A program made the translations under genes and the position numbers. A stretch of DNA of 64,000 bases from Areca catechu. Taxonomy: Eukaryota; Streptophyta; Magnoliopsida; Arecales; Arecaceae. Under the pieces are notes generated by a model. The model was not told the origin of the DNA. It saw only the letters and a program-made list of their open reading frames with translations, and did no database searches. Below are positions 1 through 10,510 of the stretch, piece by piece (position 1 is the stretch's first letter; each line of letters begins with the position of its first letter). Location of the stretch: NCBI GenBank assembly GCA_021397845.1, contig JAHSVC010000034.1, positions 1,178,001 through 1,242,000 of the forward strand. The letters are read 5' to 3'.

Positions 1-380
1 GGAAGGAATTATTTGCCATAATCCAGAAAACAAGAAGGGCCCTCAATTTGTAGTATGGTCTTGTCATTTGGGAGGTCTCTTCATGAGTGATCTTGATCTA
101 CTTGAAAGATTAATGCTAGGTATGTTCTAGTATCGATTAGGTCTGAAATATTAAATTTGCCTAGCTTAACTTGTGTGGTTCGAATCTTATTCCTATTTCT
201 TTGTTATTTTGATAGTCTTATTAATTAGGTTTACGTTTGATCGTTCGAGTTCTCTTTATTAGACCTCCTTTGATACTATATGCTGAACTAATCATATGCA
301 AATAAGAAATTGCTAAGTTAATCTTTGCTAATCTCCTTTAGGGTTGCATAGTTGCATTCTCATCTTGCATGTCCCCACCA
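1..380 (+). repeat. 5' LTR of element A, 3' portion only
   Basis: The sequence equals 7436-7815 at an exact offset of 7435, with no indel and no substitution that I can see. It ends in GTCCCCACCA, four bases before the primer-binding site. About 990 bp of this LTR, including its TATA box, should lie left of the window if it matches the 1370 bp right LTR. Confidence 0.95.
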
Positions 381-384
381 ATCT

Positions 385-396
385 TGGTATCAGAGC
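385..396 (+). other. Primer-binding site of element A (initiator tRNA-Met)
   Basis: TGGTATCAGAGC is complementary to the 3' end of plant initiator tRNA-Met, the usual minus-strand primer of plant Gypsy and Copia elements. It lies four bases after the 5' LTR end. Confidence 0.9.
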
Positions 397-1715
397 ATGG
401 TAGAATAAGTTCCTGATTGCATAGCATTAAGTCCTTGAAGTACTTGGATCGGGGGCGTTACCAGGCCGTCCGGTCTTAGGAGAAAGTAGGGTTTAAACAC
501 CCTCTCTTCCCATTCCACGGGGATCTCCTAAGGCGTGTCGGGGTGCCATTGTGATTGACCCGTGAAAAAGAAAGCCAAAGGACTTTTTAGATTTCATTTG
601 TGAATTTTGTATCGGTCACGTTCTGTTTTTCTGCTTGCTGTATTTTCTGTAGGCTGACTGTAATCCGCCTGCAACTCCAAAGGCAAGTATCACATTCCTT
701 GTTGGAATATTTTTTTTCCTATTCCATTTTAAGTTTTTTATCACCGTTTTAAATTTCAATCTGAGAAAAAAATTACAAAAAAAAATGAAAATTCCTGCAG
801 TCCATCAGTGTAATTAAGGTTTCTGTTCTGTTCTGTTCCTTTTCATTATCTTCATTTCAGAATCTGCCTAGAATAGTACAGATTTTATTTTGAAATTCTG
901 TTTCATCTGGTATGTCATCTATAAGTTAGGAGTTTTCTGTGATTTTTTTAGATTTTTCTGATATTTTTTTCTGCACTTATCAATACCACATTTAAACTGC
1001 AACACACTACTTCTGCACCTGAAATTTGAAATTTGCATGCATCTCATGACAAATCAAATTAAGGGCATGAAATTGACATAGGGTCAGGATTTCATCACCT
1101 GTCCCTAGCCCAAAAATCACCAAATTGCATATCGATCCAATCCCTAACTAAAATTGATTAGACATTAATTGCCCTAGTGGGTTAGGGACATCAATTTGGT
1201 CGAGCCCAGGTTATTGTCAACTCATTATGTCAACTAGTCTTGTGTGTGCCCTATTACTTGGTGTCTAGAATTGGGACTAAGGGCTTGGGTGCTGATCCGT
1301 CTATCGGGCCAATTCCACCGGGCCTAGGTAGGCCAGAGACAGGATCTCACACTCCCCTTGTTCTAAAACCTGGCCAAGTATAGAGTTACTACAATCTAGC
1401 TTGCCACCTTGATTAGGCAACTAGCTTGGAACTCTAGGTCCAGTTCAATTCAATTGGGAAAGCTTGTGCAACCCATTTCTTCATCTATTATTGGAAGCTG
1501 GTGTCAAGGATAGAGGTTAAGTGGCTCAAGCCTAAGCGGTTCTTGTGGTTTTTAATTAGGACCCAGTGAAAGCTGGGGGAACCTCCCACAGACCCACCTC
1601 CTGACTGGCCAGTGGAAGAGAGTAGCTGTTGATTTGATTGTATCTAGTCAACTCAGTTTATTTGGACTAACCGGTTTAGAAAACTCGTAGTTCGGGTCTG
1701 AGTCTAATTGTTTGC
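397..1715 (+). other. Untranslated leader of element A
   Basis: About 1.3 kb between the PBS and the gag start has no supported reading frame. It is AT-rich with several T runs and should hold the packaging and dimerisation signals of the genomic RNA. A segment near 1250-1700 (ending in the gag start context) has clear relatives in the leaders of elements B, C and F, which supports common descent of these Gypsy families. Confidence 0.7.
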
Positions 1716-2480
1716 ATGACAACTAGGTCAGGCACACCTTACCACCCTTCACAAGCCCAACCTAGTTCATCCATGGATACTAGTATGGAAAGCCTTATGA
1801 GATCTATGATCGAGAAGATGGACCGTTTGGATGCTAGGTTTGACCAGTTCGAGGAAAGGATAGGAACCCTAGAGGAATCTAGGTTGACCCCAACTGAACC
1901 ACCTTCATCCAGATTACCTTCAGTTCACCCTAGAGCCCAACGACAGGAACATACACCTGATCCAATTCATAGAAGGCCACATCAGGATTATATTGATCAC
2001 ACTCCGGAGCCAAATCCTAGAAGACCTCGCCATGATACTTTTGATCAGGATGATCGGGCCTTAAGGAATATACGTCTAGATGCACCAACCTTTGAGAGAA
2101 GCCTAGATCCTAAGGTGTACATAGACTGGGAAGCTGACATGGACCAATATTTTGACTGGTATGATATGTCTGAAGAGAGAAGATTCAAGTTTGCCAAAAT
2201 CAGACTAGTCCGTCAGGCTAGGTTGTATTGGGGAAATGTCGAACGCATAGCTAGGCAGAGGGGAGACTTACCTATAGTGACCTGGAGAGACATGAAGAGA
2301 AAGCTTAGAGAGAAATATTTGCCTATGTCTTATCAGCAAAGGTTGTTAGATCAGTGGCAACGATTGACACAAGGAAATAAGACCGTTTCTGAGTACGTTG
2401 CTAAATTTGATGAGTTTGTAATGCGATGCAACGTAGTCGAGTCTGAGGCAGCCACATTGTCGAGGTTTAGTCAGGATTGA
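1716..2480 (+). CDS. gag: Gag N-terminal and capsid part, element A (frameshifted before the zinc knuckle)
   Basis: Gag forms the cytoplasmic virus-like particle that packages the element RNA. The 254-residue frame opens with MTTRSGTPYHPSQ; the same kind of start (MSTRSG) is seen in elements B, C and F, which supports the chosen ATG. Residues ~35-60 look coiled-coil and ~65-110 form a proline/arginine-rich linker. Residues ~115-248 match the retrotransposon gag (capsid) domain, with its typical YIDWE...YFDWY, RQARLYW and ...REKYLP pieces. The frame ends at 2480 because of a one-base shift near 2461-2480. The remaining gag (zinc knuckle) and pol continue in the frame starting at 2477. A programmed shift is unlikely, because related elements read through this point in one frame. 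Confidence 0.9.
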   Translation: MTTRSGTPYHPSQAQPSSSMDTSMESLMRSMIEKMDRLDARFDQFEERIGTLEESRLTPTEPPSSRLPSVHPRAQRQEHTPDPIHRRPHQDYIDHTPEPNPRRPRHDTFDQDDRALRNIRLDAPTFERSLDPKVYIDWEADMDQYFDWYDMSEERRFKFAKIRLVRQARLYWGNVERIARQRGDLPIVTWRDMKRKLREKYLPMSYQQRLLDQWQRLTQGNKTVSEYVAKFDEFVMRCNVVESEAATLSRFSQD

Positions 2481-4561
2481 ATGAAGATATAAAAGGGGAA
2501 CTGTTTTTGAGAGAAGTCCATGATTTAGATCAGGCATACCAAGTTGCCATGGACTATGAGAGGTTTCAAAGGAGAGCTACATTTAGGCGACCTGAGCCCA
2601 TTAGGTTTAATCCTCCTATTAGTCGACCTAGTTCAGTCCCTGGTACAACCAATAGACCAAGATCCAGCTCGAATCCAACCCCTAGGACCAACCCTGCCAT
2701 TTCTCCAATTCCTAGAGAAGACAAAGGAAAGAGCCCTGAAGTTCGAGGTGAGAGGGAGCGAGTTTGCTATAAGTGTCGTAAACCAGGTCATTTCGTGAGC
2801 CAATGTCCCTCTAGAGCTTTACATATAGGGGAGGCAGAAGAAGGTGAATCAGAACCCTTGGAGAATGTTGAAGAGGAGGTTTATGAAGCAGGGGATTGCT
2901 TGGCTGATGAGTATGAAGGAGATGAAGAAAATGTAGACTCATCAGATGTGTTAGGAGTTGTGAGATGTATCATGACACAGACCAAGGAGCAGGAAGACTG
3001 GCATAGGACTAGCATCCTACACACATTTGTCAAAATAGGAGAAAAGGTCTGTAAGATCGTGATCGATAGTGGAAGCTGTGTCAATGCCATTTCCACTAGT
3101 GCAGCCAAGAGTCTAGGATTACCCACTGAACCACATCCCAATCCATATAAGGTATCCTGGATCGATTCCACTTCTATCCCAATCAAACAGAGATGTCAGG
3201 TCCGAATCCAACTTCAGTCCTATCAGGAACGAATCTGGTGTGATGTACTCCCTATGGGAGTAAGTAGCATCATCCTAGGTAGGCCATGGCTGTTTGACCA
3301 TGATGTGACAATTTTTGGTCGATCAAATTCCTGTGCTTTCAATTTCAATGGCAAGAAAATTGTCATTCATTCAACCCAGCCTAAGGACAACACCAAAAGA
3401 GGAGTTAGCAGCCTGAAAGAAAAAAGGACTGGATTAAATTTGATAGGTGCAAGAGAATTAGAAAAAGACATTAATGAGGGAGCACCTATTTGGATGGTAG
3501 CTGCTAAGGAAACTATGGACCACACCCCTGTAGAACACCCTCAAGAGGTGGTCCAATTATTGAAAGACTTTGAAGACGTGTTTCCCGAGGATCTTCCCGA
3601 CAATCTTCCACCTTTAAGGGACATACAACATGCCATAGATTTAGTTCCTGGTGCGACTTTACCTAATTTGCCTCATTATAGGATGAATCCAACTGAACAT
3701 CAAGAGTTACAAAGGCAAGTTAGTGAACTTCTTAGAAAGGGGTTTGTTAGAGAAAGTTTAAGCCCTTGTGCAGTCCCTGCCTTGTTAACCCCTAAAAAAG
3801 ATGGTACCTGGAGGATGTGTGTAGACAGCCGTGCCATCAACAAGATTACTGTCAAATATAGGTTTCCAATCCCAAGACTGGACGATATGTTAGATATGAT
3901 AGCCGGATCAACAATTTTCTCCAAGATAGACTTAAAGAGTGGCTATCACCAGGTTAGGGTTAGGCCTGGAGATGAATGGAAGACCGCTTTTAAGACTAAA
4001 GATGGATTATATGAGTGGTTAGTCATGCCGTTCGGTCTGTCCAATGCTCCCAGCACCTTTATGAGAATTATGAATCAGGTGTTGAAAACTTTCATCGGGA
4101 AAGTTGTGGTGGTCTACTTTGATGACATTCTTATTTATAGCAAGACTAAGGCAGACCATTTAACCCACCTAAGACAAGTTTGCCAAGTCCTTAGAAAGGA
4201 TAGCCTCTATGCCAATATCAAGAAGTGTGATTTCTTAACACATAGAGTTATCTTTCTAGGATTCGTAGTAACATCTGAAGGAGTGTCCGCTGACCCTGCG
4301 AAAATTAAATCAATAGTAGAGTGGCCTGTACCCAAGAGTATCCATGATGTCCGTAGTTTTCACGGTTTAGCCACCTTCTATAGAAGATTCATTAGAGGGT
4401 TCAGTACGATAGTGGCTCCAATCACTGATTGTATTAGGAAGGGAACTTTTGAATGGACTAAAGCAGCAGACAAAGCCTTCCTAACAATTAAGGAAAAAAA
4501 TGACACACGCACCCGTCTTGAGGTTACCCGATTTTACCAAAGTGTTCGAGGTTGCGTGTGA
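2477..4561 (+). CDS. pol: Gag zinc knuckle, aspartic protease and reverse transcriptase, element A
   Basis: This frame carries the rest of gag and the front half of pol. In order: end of capsid; CCHC zinc knuckle CYKCRKPGHFVSQC (residue ~97); acidic linker; retropepsin-type protease with catalytic IDSGS (residue ~196) and ILGRPWL; reverse transcriptase from residue ~400 with FSKIDLKSGYHQV, MPFGLSNAP and the YFDDILIYS catalytic motif. All catalytic residues are present. The frame is lost at 4489-4501, where an A run is one base longer than the coding frame allows. RNase H and integrase continue in the frame starting at 4500, so the last ~20 residues here are not native. No separating stop lies between gag and pol, as usual for chromoviruses with one long polyprotein. 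Confidence 0.93.
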   Translation: MNEDIKGELFLREVHDLDQAYQVAMDYERFQRRATFRRPEPIRFNPPISRPSSVPGTTNRPRSSSNPTPRTNPAISPIPREDKGKSPEVRGERERVCYKCRKPGHFVSQCPSRALHIGEAEEGESEPLENVEEEVYEAGDCLADEYEGDEENVDSSDVLGVVRCIMTQTKEQEDWHRTSILHTFVKIGEKVCKIVIDSGSCVNAISTSAAKSLGLPTEPHPNPYKVSWIDSTSIPIKQRCQVRIQLQSYQERIWCDVLPMGVSSIILGRPWLFDHDVTIFGRSNSCAFNFNGKKIVIHSTQPKDNTKRGVSSLKEKRTGLNLIGARELEKDINEGAPIWMVAAKETMDHTPVEHPQEVVQLLKDFEDVFPEDLPDNLPPLRDIQHAIDLVPGATLPNLPHYRMNPTEHQELQRQVSELLRKGFVRESLSPCAVPALLTPKKDGTWRMCVDSRAINKITVKYRFPIPRLDDMLDMIAGSTIFSKIDLKSGYHQVRVRPGDEWKTAFKTKDGLYEWLVMPFGLSNAPSTFMRIMNQVLKTFIGKVVVVYFDDILIYSKTKADHLTHLRQVCQVLRKDSLYANIKKCDFLTHRVIFLGFVVTSEGVSADPAKIKSIVEWPVPKSIHDVRSFHGLATFYRRFIRGFSTIVAPITDCIRKGTFEWTKAADKAFLTIKEKNDTRTRLEVTRFYQSVRGCV

Positions 4562-6521
4562 TGCTTCTGGGGTAGGAATTGGAGGTGTCTTGAGTCAAGA
4601 GAATCACCCAGTAGCATATTTCAGTGAGAAGTTAAATGAAGCGAGACTAAGGTATTCCACCTATGATAGGGAGCTGTATGCGGTAGTTCAGGCATTACGT
4701 TATTGGAGGCATTATCTTCTACCACAAGAGTTTGTCCTATTTTCTGACCATGAAGCTCTTAGGTTCCTTAGTTCTCAGAAGAAATTGAACCCTAGGCACG
4801 GGAAATGGGTAGAGTTCATACAAGCTTATACGTTCGTACTAAAACATCGTGCCGGAATTGAAAATAGGGTTGCTGATGCATTGAGTCGTCGTTCAATGTT
4901 GTTGAATTCTGTGAGCACTGAGGTAGTAGGGTTTGAAAGATTAAAAGAGGAATATCCTACATGCCCTGATTTTGGTGACATTTATCGATCCCTTCAACAA
5001 GGACCATCTAGTGAGCATAGTGATTATACCATTTTAGATGGATACCTTTTCAGAGGAAATCAGTTGTGTATTCCCAAGACCTCTGTTAGGGAATTTCTGA
5101 TCTGGGAAGTTCATGCTGGGGGCTTAGCAGGACATTTTGGTAGGAATAAGACCATCTTAGCAATAGAAGACCAATTCTTTTGGCCTGGTCTCAAAAGAAA
5201 TGTGGCCCAGATTGTAGCTCAGTGCCGTATCTGTGCTGTTGCAAAACAGCAAAGACAGAACACCGGTCTGTACACACCCTTACCCGTCCCTGATTGTCCA
5301 TGGCAGGATATCAGCATGGATTTTGTAGTAGGCCTCCCTAAGACGTCTAGGAAGTATGATTCTGTCTTTGTTGTTGTCGATCGTTTCTCCAAGATGGCTC
5401 ACTTCATTCCTTGTTCTCAAACTTTAGATGCTTCGAAGGTGGCCAAGCTTTTTCTCGATCAGGTCGTTAGGCTTCATGGTTTACCCAAAACCATTGTGTC
5501 CGATAGAGATGTCAAATTTACTAGCTATTTCTGGAAAACCCTCTGGCACATGCTCGGTACCAAGCTGAAATTCTCTACTGCCTATCATCCTCAAACCAAT
5601 GGCCAGACTGAGGTAGTAAACCGAAGCTTAGGAAATCTGTTGAGATGCTTAGTTGGTGACAACCTAGGAAACTGGGACCTATTACTTCCTCGTGCTGAAT
5701 TTGCCTATAACAGCTCAGTTAATAGGTCTATTGGGAAAAGTCCATTCGAAGTGGTCCATGGATACAGACCTAGGAAGCCTTTAGACCTAGCTCCTTTACC
5801 CACACATGCACGGGTGTCCGAGTCTGCCGAGTCATATGCACAGCATATTAGGGAATTGCATAAGGAGATTAGCCAAAAGATTCAAATGAGCAATGAACTC
5901 TATCAGCATATGACTAATTCACATAAACGATTAAAAGAATTTAATGAAGGGGACTCCGTCATGATCAAACTTAAACCTGAAAGGTTTCCGCCGGGAACTA
6001 TGAAGAAACTCCATGCCCGGGGAGCCGGACCTTTCAAAATAATAAAGAAAATTGGACCAAATGCTTATGTATTAGAATTACCACCAAGTTATGGCATTAG
6101 TTCAACATTTAATGTTTCAGACTTAAAAGAATACAAAGAACCTGCATTGATACCTAGTGAGCTTTTTGGTCCTAATGTTTCTTTTGAGAGTGAAACACCA
6201 AATGAGTGTCCACCACCAAGTGTTCCTGAGAGAAAGGAGAGAATTGAAAGGATCTTGGATGACCAGATCATTACTACTAGAAATAAAGGCTACCAACGTT
6301 ATCTGGTTAGATGGCAAGGATGTCCTGAATCTGAAGACTCCTGGATTTCCCGAGAGGACCTACAACAAATCGACCCGGATGCATTAGAAACATATCAAGC
6401 CAACCCTCACTCGATAGGGTCGAGTTCCTCCCACCCCGGGAGAATTGGTGTGGGCACCAGAATCAGGAAGAGACTCCAACCAATTCAAGTCAAATCCGAG
6501 TCCTTATGGTTGGATGAGTAA
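4500..6521 (+). CDS. pol: RNase H, integrase and chromodomain, element A
   Basis: Back half of the polyprotein, 673 residues. RNase H begins at residue ~18 (ACDASG) with RELYAVVQALRYWRHYL and VADALSRR. Integrase has an HHCC zinc-binding region (residues ~205-245, ending CRIC) and a DDE core with Asp near 274 (ISMDF), Asp near 335 (SDRDVKF) and Glu near 370 (GQTEVV). A GPY/F module follows near 507 (GAGPFKIIKKIGPNAY). A chromodomain at ~580-630 (ERILDD...YLVRWQG...DSWI) is thought in this family to direct integration to heterochromatin. No internal stops. The last 25 codons lie inside the 3' LTR. The ATG used is only the first one after the frameshift, not a native start. Confidence 0.93.
   Translation: MTHAPVLRLPDFTKVFEVACDASGVGIGGVLSQENHPVAYFSEKLNEARLRYSTYDRELYAVVQALRYWRHYLLPQEFVLFSDHEALRFLSSQKKLNPRHGKWVEFIQAYTFVLKHRAGIENRVADALSRRSMLLNSVSTEVVGFERLKEEYPTCPDFGDIYRSLQQGPSSEHSDYTILDGYLFRGNQLCIPKTSVREFLIWEVHAGGLAGHFGRNKTILAIEDQFFWPGLKRNVAQIVAQCRICAVAKQQRQNTGLYTPLPVPDCPWQDISMDFVVGLPKTSRKYDSVFVVVDRFSKMAHFIPCSQTLDASKVAKLFLDQVVRLHGLPKTIVSDRDVKFTSYFWKTLWHMLGTKLKFSTAYHPQTNGQTEVVNRSLGNLLRCLVGDNLGNWDLLLPRAEFAYNSSVNRSIGKSPFEVVHGYRPRKPLDLAPLPTHARVSESAESYAQHIRELHKEISQKIQMSNELYQHMTNSHKRLKEFNEGDSVMIKLKPERFPPGTMKKLHARGAGPFKIIKKIGPNAYVLELPPSYGISSTFNVSDLKEYKEPALIPSELFGPNVSFESETPNECPPPSVPERKERIERILDDQIITTRNKGYQRYLVRWQGCPESEDSWISREDLQQIDPDALETYQANPHSIGSSSSHPGRIGVGTRIRKRLQPIQVKSESLWLDE
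6438..6445 (+). other. Polypurine tract of element A (probable)
   Basis: GGGAGAAT immediately precedes the inferred 3' LTR start (TGGTGTGG). The same GGGAGAAT-TGGTGTGG junction precedes the 3' LTR of element C, where both LTRs can be compared, and a close form precedes the F LTRs. It lies inside the pol reading frame. Confidence 0.7.
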
Positions 6522-7815
6522 AAGAAAGTCCTGTAATTTTTTTCTTTCTTTAATTTTGAGTCCAAATAATTATGTAATTCGAGTCCATTTCAATTTTATG
6601 TTGGAACTAGTCCAGCCTGATTAATCTTGTATTTGAGAGTTGGGTCCAAATGAGTCAAGTCCAATCCATGAAGAATCAAACCAAACCTCCATGAAGAATC
6701 AAACCAAACCACATTTGAAGACTAAAGAAGACTCAAGACTTATACTCCAAAGCAAGACCAAAGCCACCTCAAGTGGGGACCACATGCCACCTCATCATCC
6801 AAGGTTGCTGCCACATCACACATACCACCTCACCATCCAAGGTTGCTGCCACATCACACATGCCACCTCACCATCCAAGGTTGCCACCCAAGAGAAGAAA
6901 AGGGGAATTTGAATTTGAATTAGCTACAACCTCCTCCACAACTTCCTCCACTACTCATGGGATGCCCCATATTTTTCTCCACAAATTTTTCTCCATGATA
7001 TTTGGTGTAGTTTGAATTCAAAATGGCTTAATAGTCTATAAAAGACTCTTAGTCTTCTTGTAAAGAAAGGATGGAAAAGAAAAAAATAAAAGTTTTCTTC
7101 TATGTGAGTTCTATGTGCCTAAGTGGTAGTTCTAAATTCCTCTCCCTATCCCACGCCAACCCTACTTTCTCCTCCTCCATCTCCAACGCCTAAGACACTC
7201 TTCTTCTTCTCCAATCTCAAGCTAGCTCTTCAATATCTAAGGTTGATCAAGAAGACCATCACAAGGAGGCCGGCCAAATCCATTTCAAGTGATCTACCAT
7301 GGCGCCAAGATTATTCTTCAACACTGCTTCCTCGACTCTTCTTTAGTTTCTCCATTTCATGACTAACGTATTTTACCAAGTTCCTAATCTCAAGGTTTCT
7401 TTGTTGTAGGGTTCTCCGGGATTCCGAACTCAAGAGGAAGGAATTATTTGCCATAATCCAGAAAACAAGAAGGGCCCTCAATTTGTAGTATGGTCTTGTC
7501 ATTTGGGAGGTCTCTTCATGAGTGATCTTGATCTACTTGAAAGATTAATGCTAGGTATGTTCTAGTATCGATTAGGTCTGAAATATTAAATTTGCCTAGC
7601 TTAACTTGTGTGGTTCGAATCTTATTCCTATTTCTTTGTTATTTTGATAGTCTTATTAATTAGGTTTACGTTTGATCGTTCGAGTTCTCTTTATTAGACC
7701 TCCTTTGATACTATATGCTGAACTAATCATATGCAAATAAGAAATTGCTAAGTTAATCTTTGCTAATCTCCTTTAGGGTTGCATAGTTGCATTCTCATCT
7801 TGCATGTCCCCACCA
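6446..7815 (+). repeat. 3' LTR of element A, complete (about 1370 bp)
   Basis: Its right 380 bp equal the window's first 380 bp. The start is inferred from the polypurine tract and by homology with element C, because the matching 5' end is off the window. The ends form an imperfect inverted repeat (TGGTGTGGGC / GTCCCCACCA). It contains a short CA-rich tandem stretch near 6775-6890 (three imperfect copies of a CACATGCCACCTCA-type unit). Short ORFs in it are not supported as genes. Confidence 0.88.
7037..7044 (+). promoter_or_regulatory. TATA box of element A LTR
   Basis: TATAAAAG in the middle of the LTR, where the U3 promoter of a plant Gypsy element is expected. Transcription would start roughly 30 bp downstream. 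Confidence 0.6.
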
Positions 7816-8383
7816 GGCTTACTACTAGACTCATATTTAGGGGTACTAATCCAATGGGGTTCAAGTTGACTAGGGGAAACCTGACTAGTACTAGGCTGAT
7901 ACCTAAGGGTTATGGGCTCCCTGGGCTCATAGGACAAGGGTGCAGATCTATGGGTCATGGAATTATAGGATATGGGGTTATAGGATTTTGGATCAGCTCT
8001 TTGGGTCTTGGGTCTACTAGGCTCATGGGCTATGGGCTCATAGGTTCTAGAGTCATAGGATTTGGAGTCATAAGATCTATAGGTTGTGGGTATACTAGGT
8101 TTATAGGGAGTGGGTGCATAGGACCTATGTTCATAGGTTTTGGGTACATAGATTATAGGCTCATATAATTTGGGTTGTGTGGGTAAAGGTGGCTCAGGTT
8201 TGGATCTAGTCTGGGTCCTATGGGTTTTCTCTAGGGTTCCTCGTCGGGCATCTAGTTGATCAAGTCTAAGATTGATGGATTGGGCTATCCTCTCTCCAAG
8301 GGCATCAAGTGTGGCGTCAAGATGATCCATGGGTTCAGCCATTTGTGAAGGTGGTGATATGAAACCCCTGATCTAGTGCTCAT
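7816..8383 (-). pseudogene. gag: Gag N-terminus of element B, truncated and frameshifted
   Basis: An ATG at 8383 begins MSTRSGVSYH, the conserved family start. The frame then shifts by one base, and the downstream frame from 8342 (MAEPMDHLDATLDAL...) continues without a stop to the A junction. That part has a short coiled-coil-like segment (residues ~1-45), then a Tyr/Pro-rich linker with many SYEP/TYEP-type repeats, then the YQPSTSQV motif also found in elements E and F. The capsid domain is not reached, because element A interrupts here. The last residues of the open frame are encoded by the A LTR, not by B. Confidence 0.8.
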
Positions 8384-9247
8384 GCAAGACTCGATCAAAC
8401 CGACTACAGCTAACTAGACCTAGAGTCCAAAATTAAGGGCTCAATCAGGGTGGCAAACTAGCCTATAGTAACCCTGTACTCAGCCAGGTAGGTGTAAGGG
8501 GAGTGTTAGGTCCCTGATTGCCAATCCTAGACACCAATCAGAGATTGACTAGGTAGGCGGGTCAGCACACAAGCCCTTTGGGATTGAATTCCTGAACCAC
8601 CATTCTAGACACTAAGCACCAGGCACACATAGGTTAGCTTGACACAGTGATCTAACACTTAGCCCGGACCTGACCAGTTGGTGTCCTAGCCCACTAGGGC
8701 AAATTAAGTCTAATAGATTTTAAATTAGGCTTGGGACCAAATGTAAAAGATGTGGTTTTGGGCTAAGGAGAGGTTATCAACTCCTCCCCTTATCTGGTAT
8801 AGCAAGAGTGCCCTTAAAGGTAGATTATGCAATGATGGCAGGCAGATGATGCAAATTAGGGTTAGATGCTTTGGTAGCTTTTTATATATGTATTTTTTTT
8901 TAAAAAAAAAATCCTTTTGTAGAGATATGATTTGCAGAAAATGACCTAATATTCTAAAAACATACTAAAAATAAAAGATATGCAAAGAGATGCTAAACAA
9001 AACCCTAAACCTTCCAAAGTTGTCTTGCTGAAAAAAAATAGAGCCAAAAATTTATAGGCTGTATTTTGGCTTGTAGAAATTGCACAAACTGAAATAAAAT
9101 TTAAAAGAGTCCTGTAAAATAACTTGAATTACGATGAATCTAGCAAAGCAAAAATTGGAATTTTTAGAGTTCTGAGCAGAGAGAAAAAATTAAAAGAATA
9201 GAGCATATACGGACTGTAAAGGATGCAGAAAATAAACCCTAATCTAA
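8384..9247 (-). other. Untranslated leader of element B
   Basis: Non-coding leader between PBS and gag on the minus strand, homologous to 45841-46862 of element C in inverse orientation. No gene seen; T and A runs near 8889-8910. Confidence 0.7.
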
Positions 9248-9259
9248 GCTCTGATACCA
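9248..9259 (-). other. Primer-binding site of element B (initiator tRNA-Met)
   Basis: The minus strand reads TGGTATCAGAGC two bases after the LTR end, which fixes the orientation of B. Confidence 0.85.
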
Positions 9260-9261
9260 AA

Positions 9262-10510
9262 TGATGCAGGACTAATATGCATGCGATTATTTTTGTGTGT
9301 TTTAGAGGTTGGATGAAATGGTTAAATCCCAAATTTCAGATTAAAATATGATGTAGATAATTCTACATGAATTTAAAAATCTATGCATGCAGATTAGGAC
9401 CTAGGAAAGCAGTAAAGAGGGATCGCCGGGGCTGAGAAGCCTCGATTAGGGCTAGTTCTCCTACAATAAAACAAATGATGGTAGAGGGGGTGTACCTGGA
9501 AACATCTGAAGCATCTGGTGAAGATCGCAGTGAAGAGATCACTCATCCTCGATGGATGCGGCCTAGAAAACCAAGCCAGAGACTCGCGGATTCCCTGTTT
9601 TCTGCTCGGTGGTCCGATTGTGGCCCAGTTGGAGTCGTTGGATTCGTAGGAACTCGGGGACCTACAAAAAACCATCAAAGGGTGAGAAAGCAAGGTTGGA
9701 AATGTAAGAAGAAACTCAGAAACAAGGTAGCAAGGGTGTGGGAAGAGGAAGCTTGGATGAAGCTGGAGGCAGTTGCAACACCGGGAAGAGGAAGACACCA
9801 ATAAACCCTTAAGTCCACAGTAGGGTAGCACAAAGCAATTGTAGAAAACTCAAGTATATTTCATATATCAAAATCTAATCTCATACAAGAGACTAGGGCC
9901 GTTTAAATAGACCCTTAGTCTTGGGCTCCAAGTAAGGGTATAATAGACTTTACATAAGAATTTTACTCCCACCCAAATCCTAGCTAGAAAATAAGGCAAC
10001 ATTAGGTAGAATAAATCTATAAAAACTCTCCCTCTCTCCCTACCTTGGTTGGCCAAGAGGGTGACTCTAAGGGGCTAACCAAGGGGTGGTCACCATAAGC
10101 CTTGGCGCCCTAGCTCCTCTCTTGGGCCTGGGCTGGCCCAGTTTGCTTCCTGCTTCAGTCCAGGGTTCAGGGTTTCTGATTTCTTTACCAGGATCTCCAA
10201 ATCTTCAAGTTGGGTTGGACTTGGGCTAAACTTCCATGTCTTCAATCTAATTGGACTTGGTCTTCACTTGTATGATGTGGTCTTGAGTCTTCAGTATGCT
10301 TGGACAGGACTTAAAAAAAATAAAATTAGCTCGACAGGAGCTGACTAACACTGGACTGGACTAGCTCAACATGAGCTGACTAATACAGGACTCAAATAAA
10401 GACAACTTAGCTAAACTAAGCTTTATTACAATGGACTCGAATATCATTAAGAGATCCACAGAGGGTTGAGAAGCCTCTGCCTTATTCTGGTGCCTCTAGT
10501 GTCCCCACTA
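9262..10510 (-). repeat. 5' LTR of element B (about 1249 bp)
   Basis: In inverse orientation it aligns with the LTRs of C (1255-1256 bp): shared blocks include the start GACACTAGAGGCACCAGAAT, repeated AGTCAGCTC motifs and a TATTTAAA box (9902-9909, minus strand). Length and ends agree with the C family. The apparent reading frames at 9394-9831 are LTR sequence. Confidence 0.85.

Larger units (their letters stand above)
1..7815 (+). mobile_element. Element A: young, nearly intact Ty3/Gypsy chromovirus (5' LTR truncated by window edge)
   Basis: Seen: bases 1-380 recur at 7436-7815 with no difference I can find by eye. They flank a PBS at 385 and a gag-protease-RT-RNaseH-integrase-chromodomain coding region (1716-6521). 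The domain order and C-terminal chromodomain define a Ty3/Gypsy chromovirus; a Tekay/Del-like clade is likely but not proven. The coding region has two single-base frameshifts (near 2461-2480 and 4489-4501). The right end cuts the gag of minus-strand element B, so A inserted into B. The 5' LTR start and the left TSD lie outside the window, so the expected TSD (GGCTT at 7816-7820) cannot be confirmed. Confidence 0.95.
7816..10510 (-). mobile_element. Element B: 5' end of a Ty3/Gypsy element, same family as element C
   Basis: On the minus strand, reading from 10510 down: LTR (10510-9262), PBS (9259-9248), leader, then gag start (8383) cut at 7816 by insertion of element A. The rest of B should lie left of position 1. 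The LTR and the leader (the stretch listing a 'cactccccttacacctgcc'-type string) match element C closely. The outer end at 10510 (TAGTGGGGACAC on the minus strand) carries a changed TG terminus. Confidence 0.85.
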
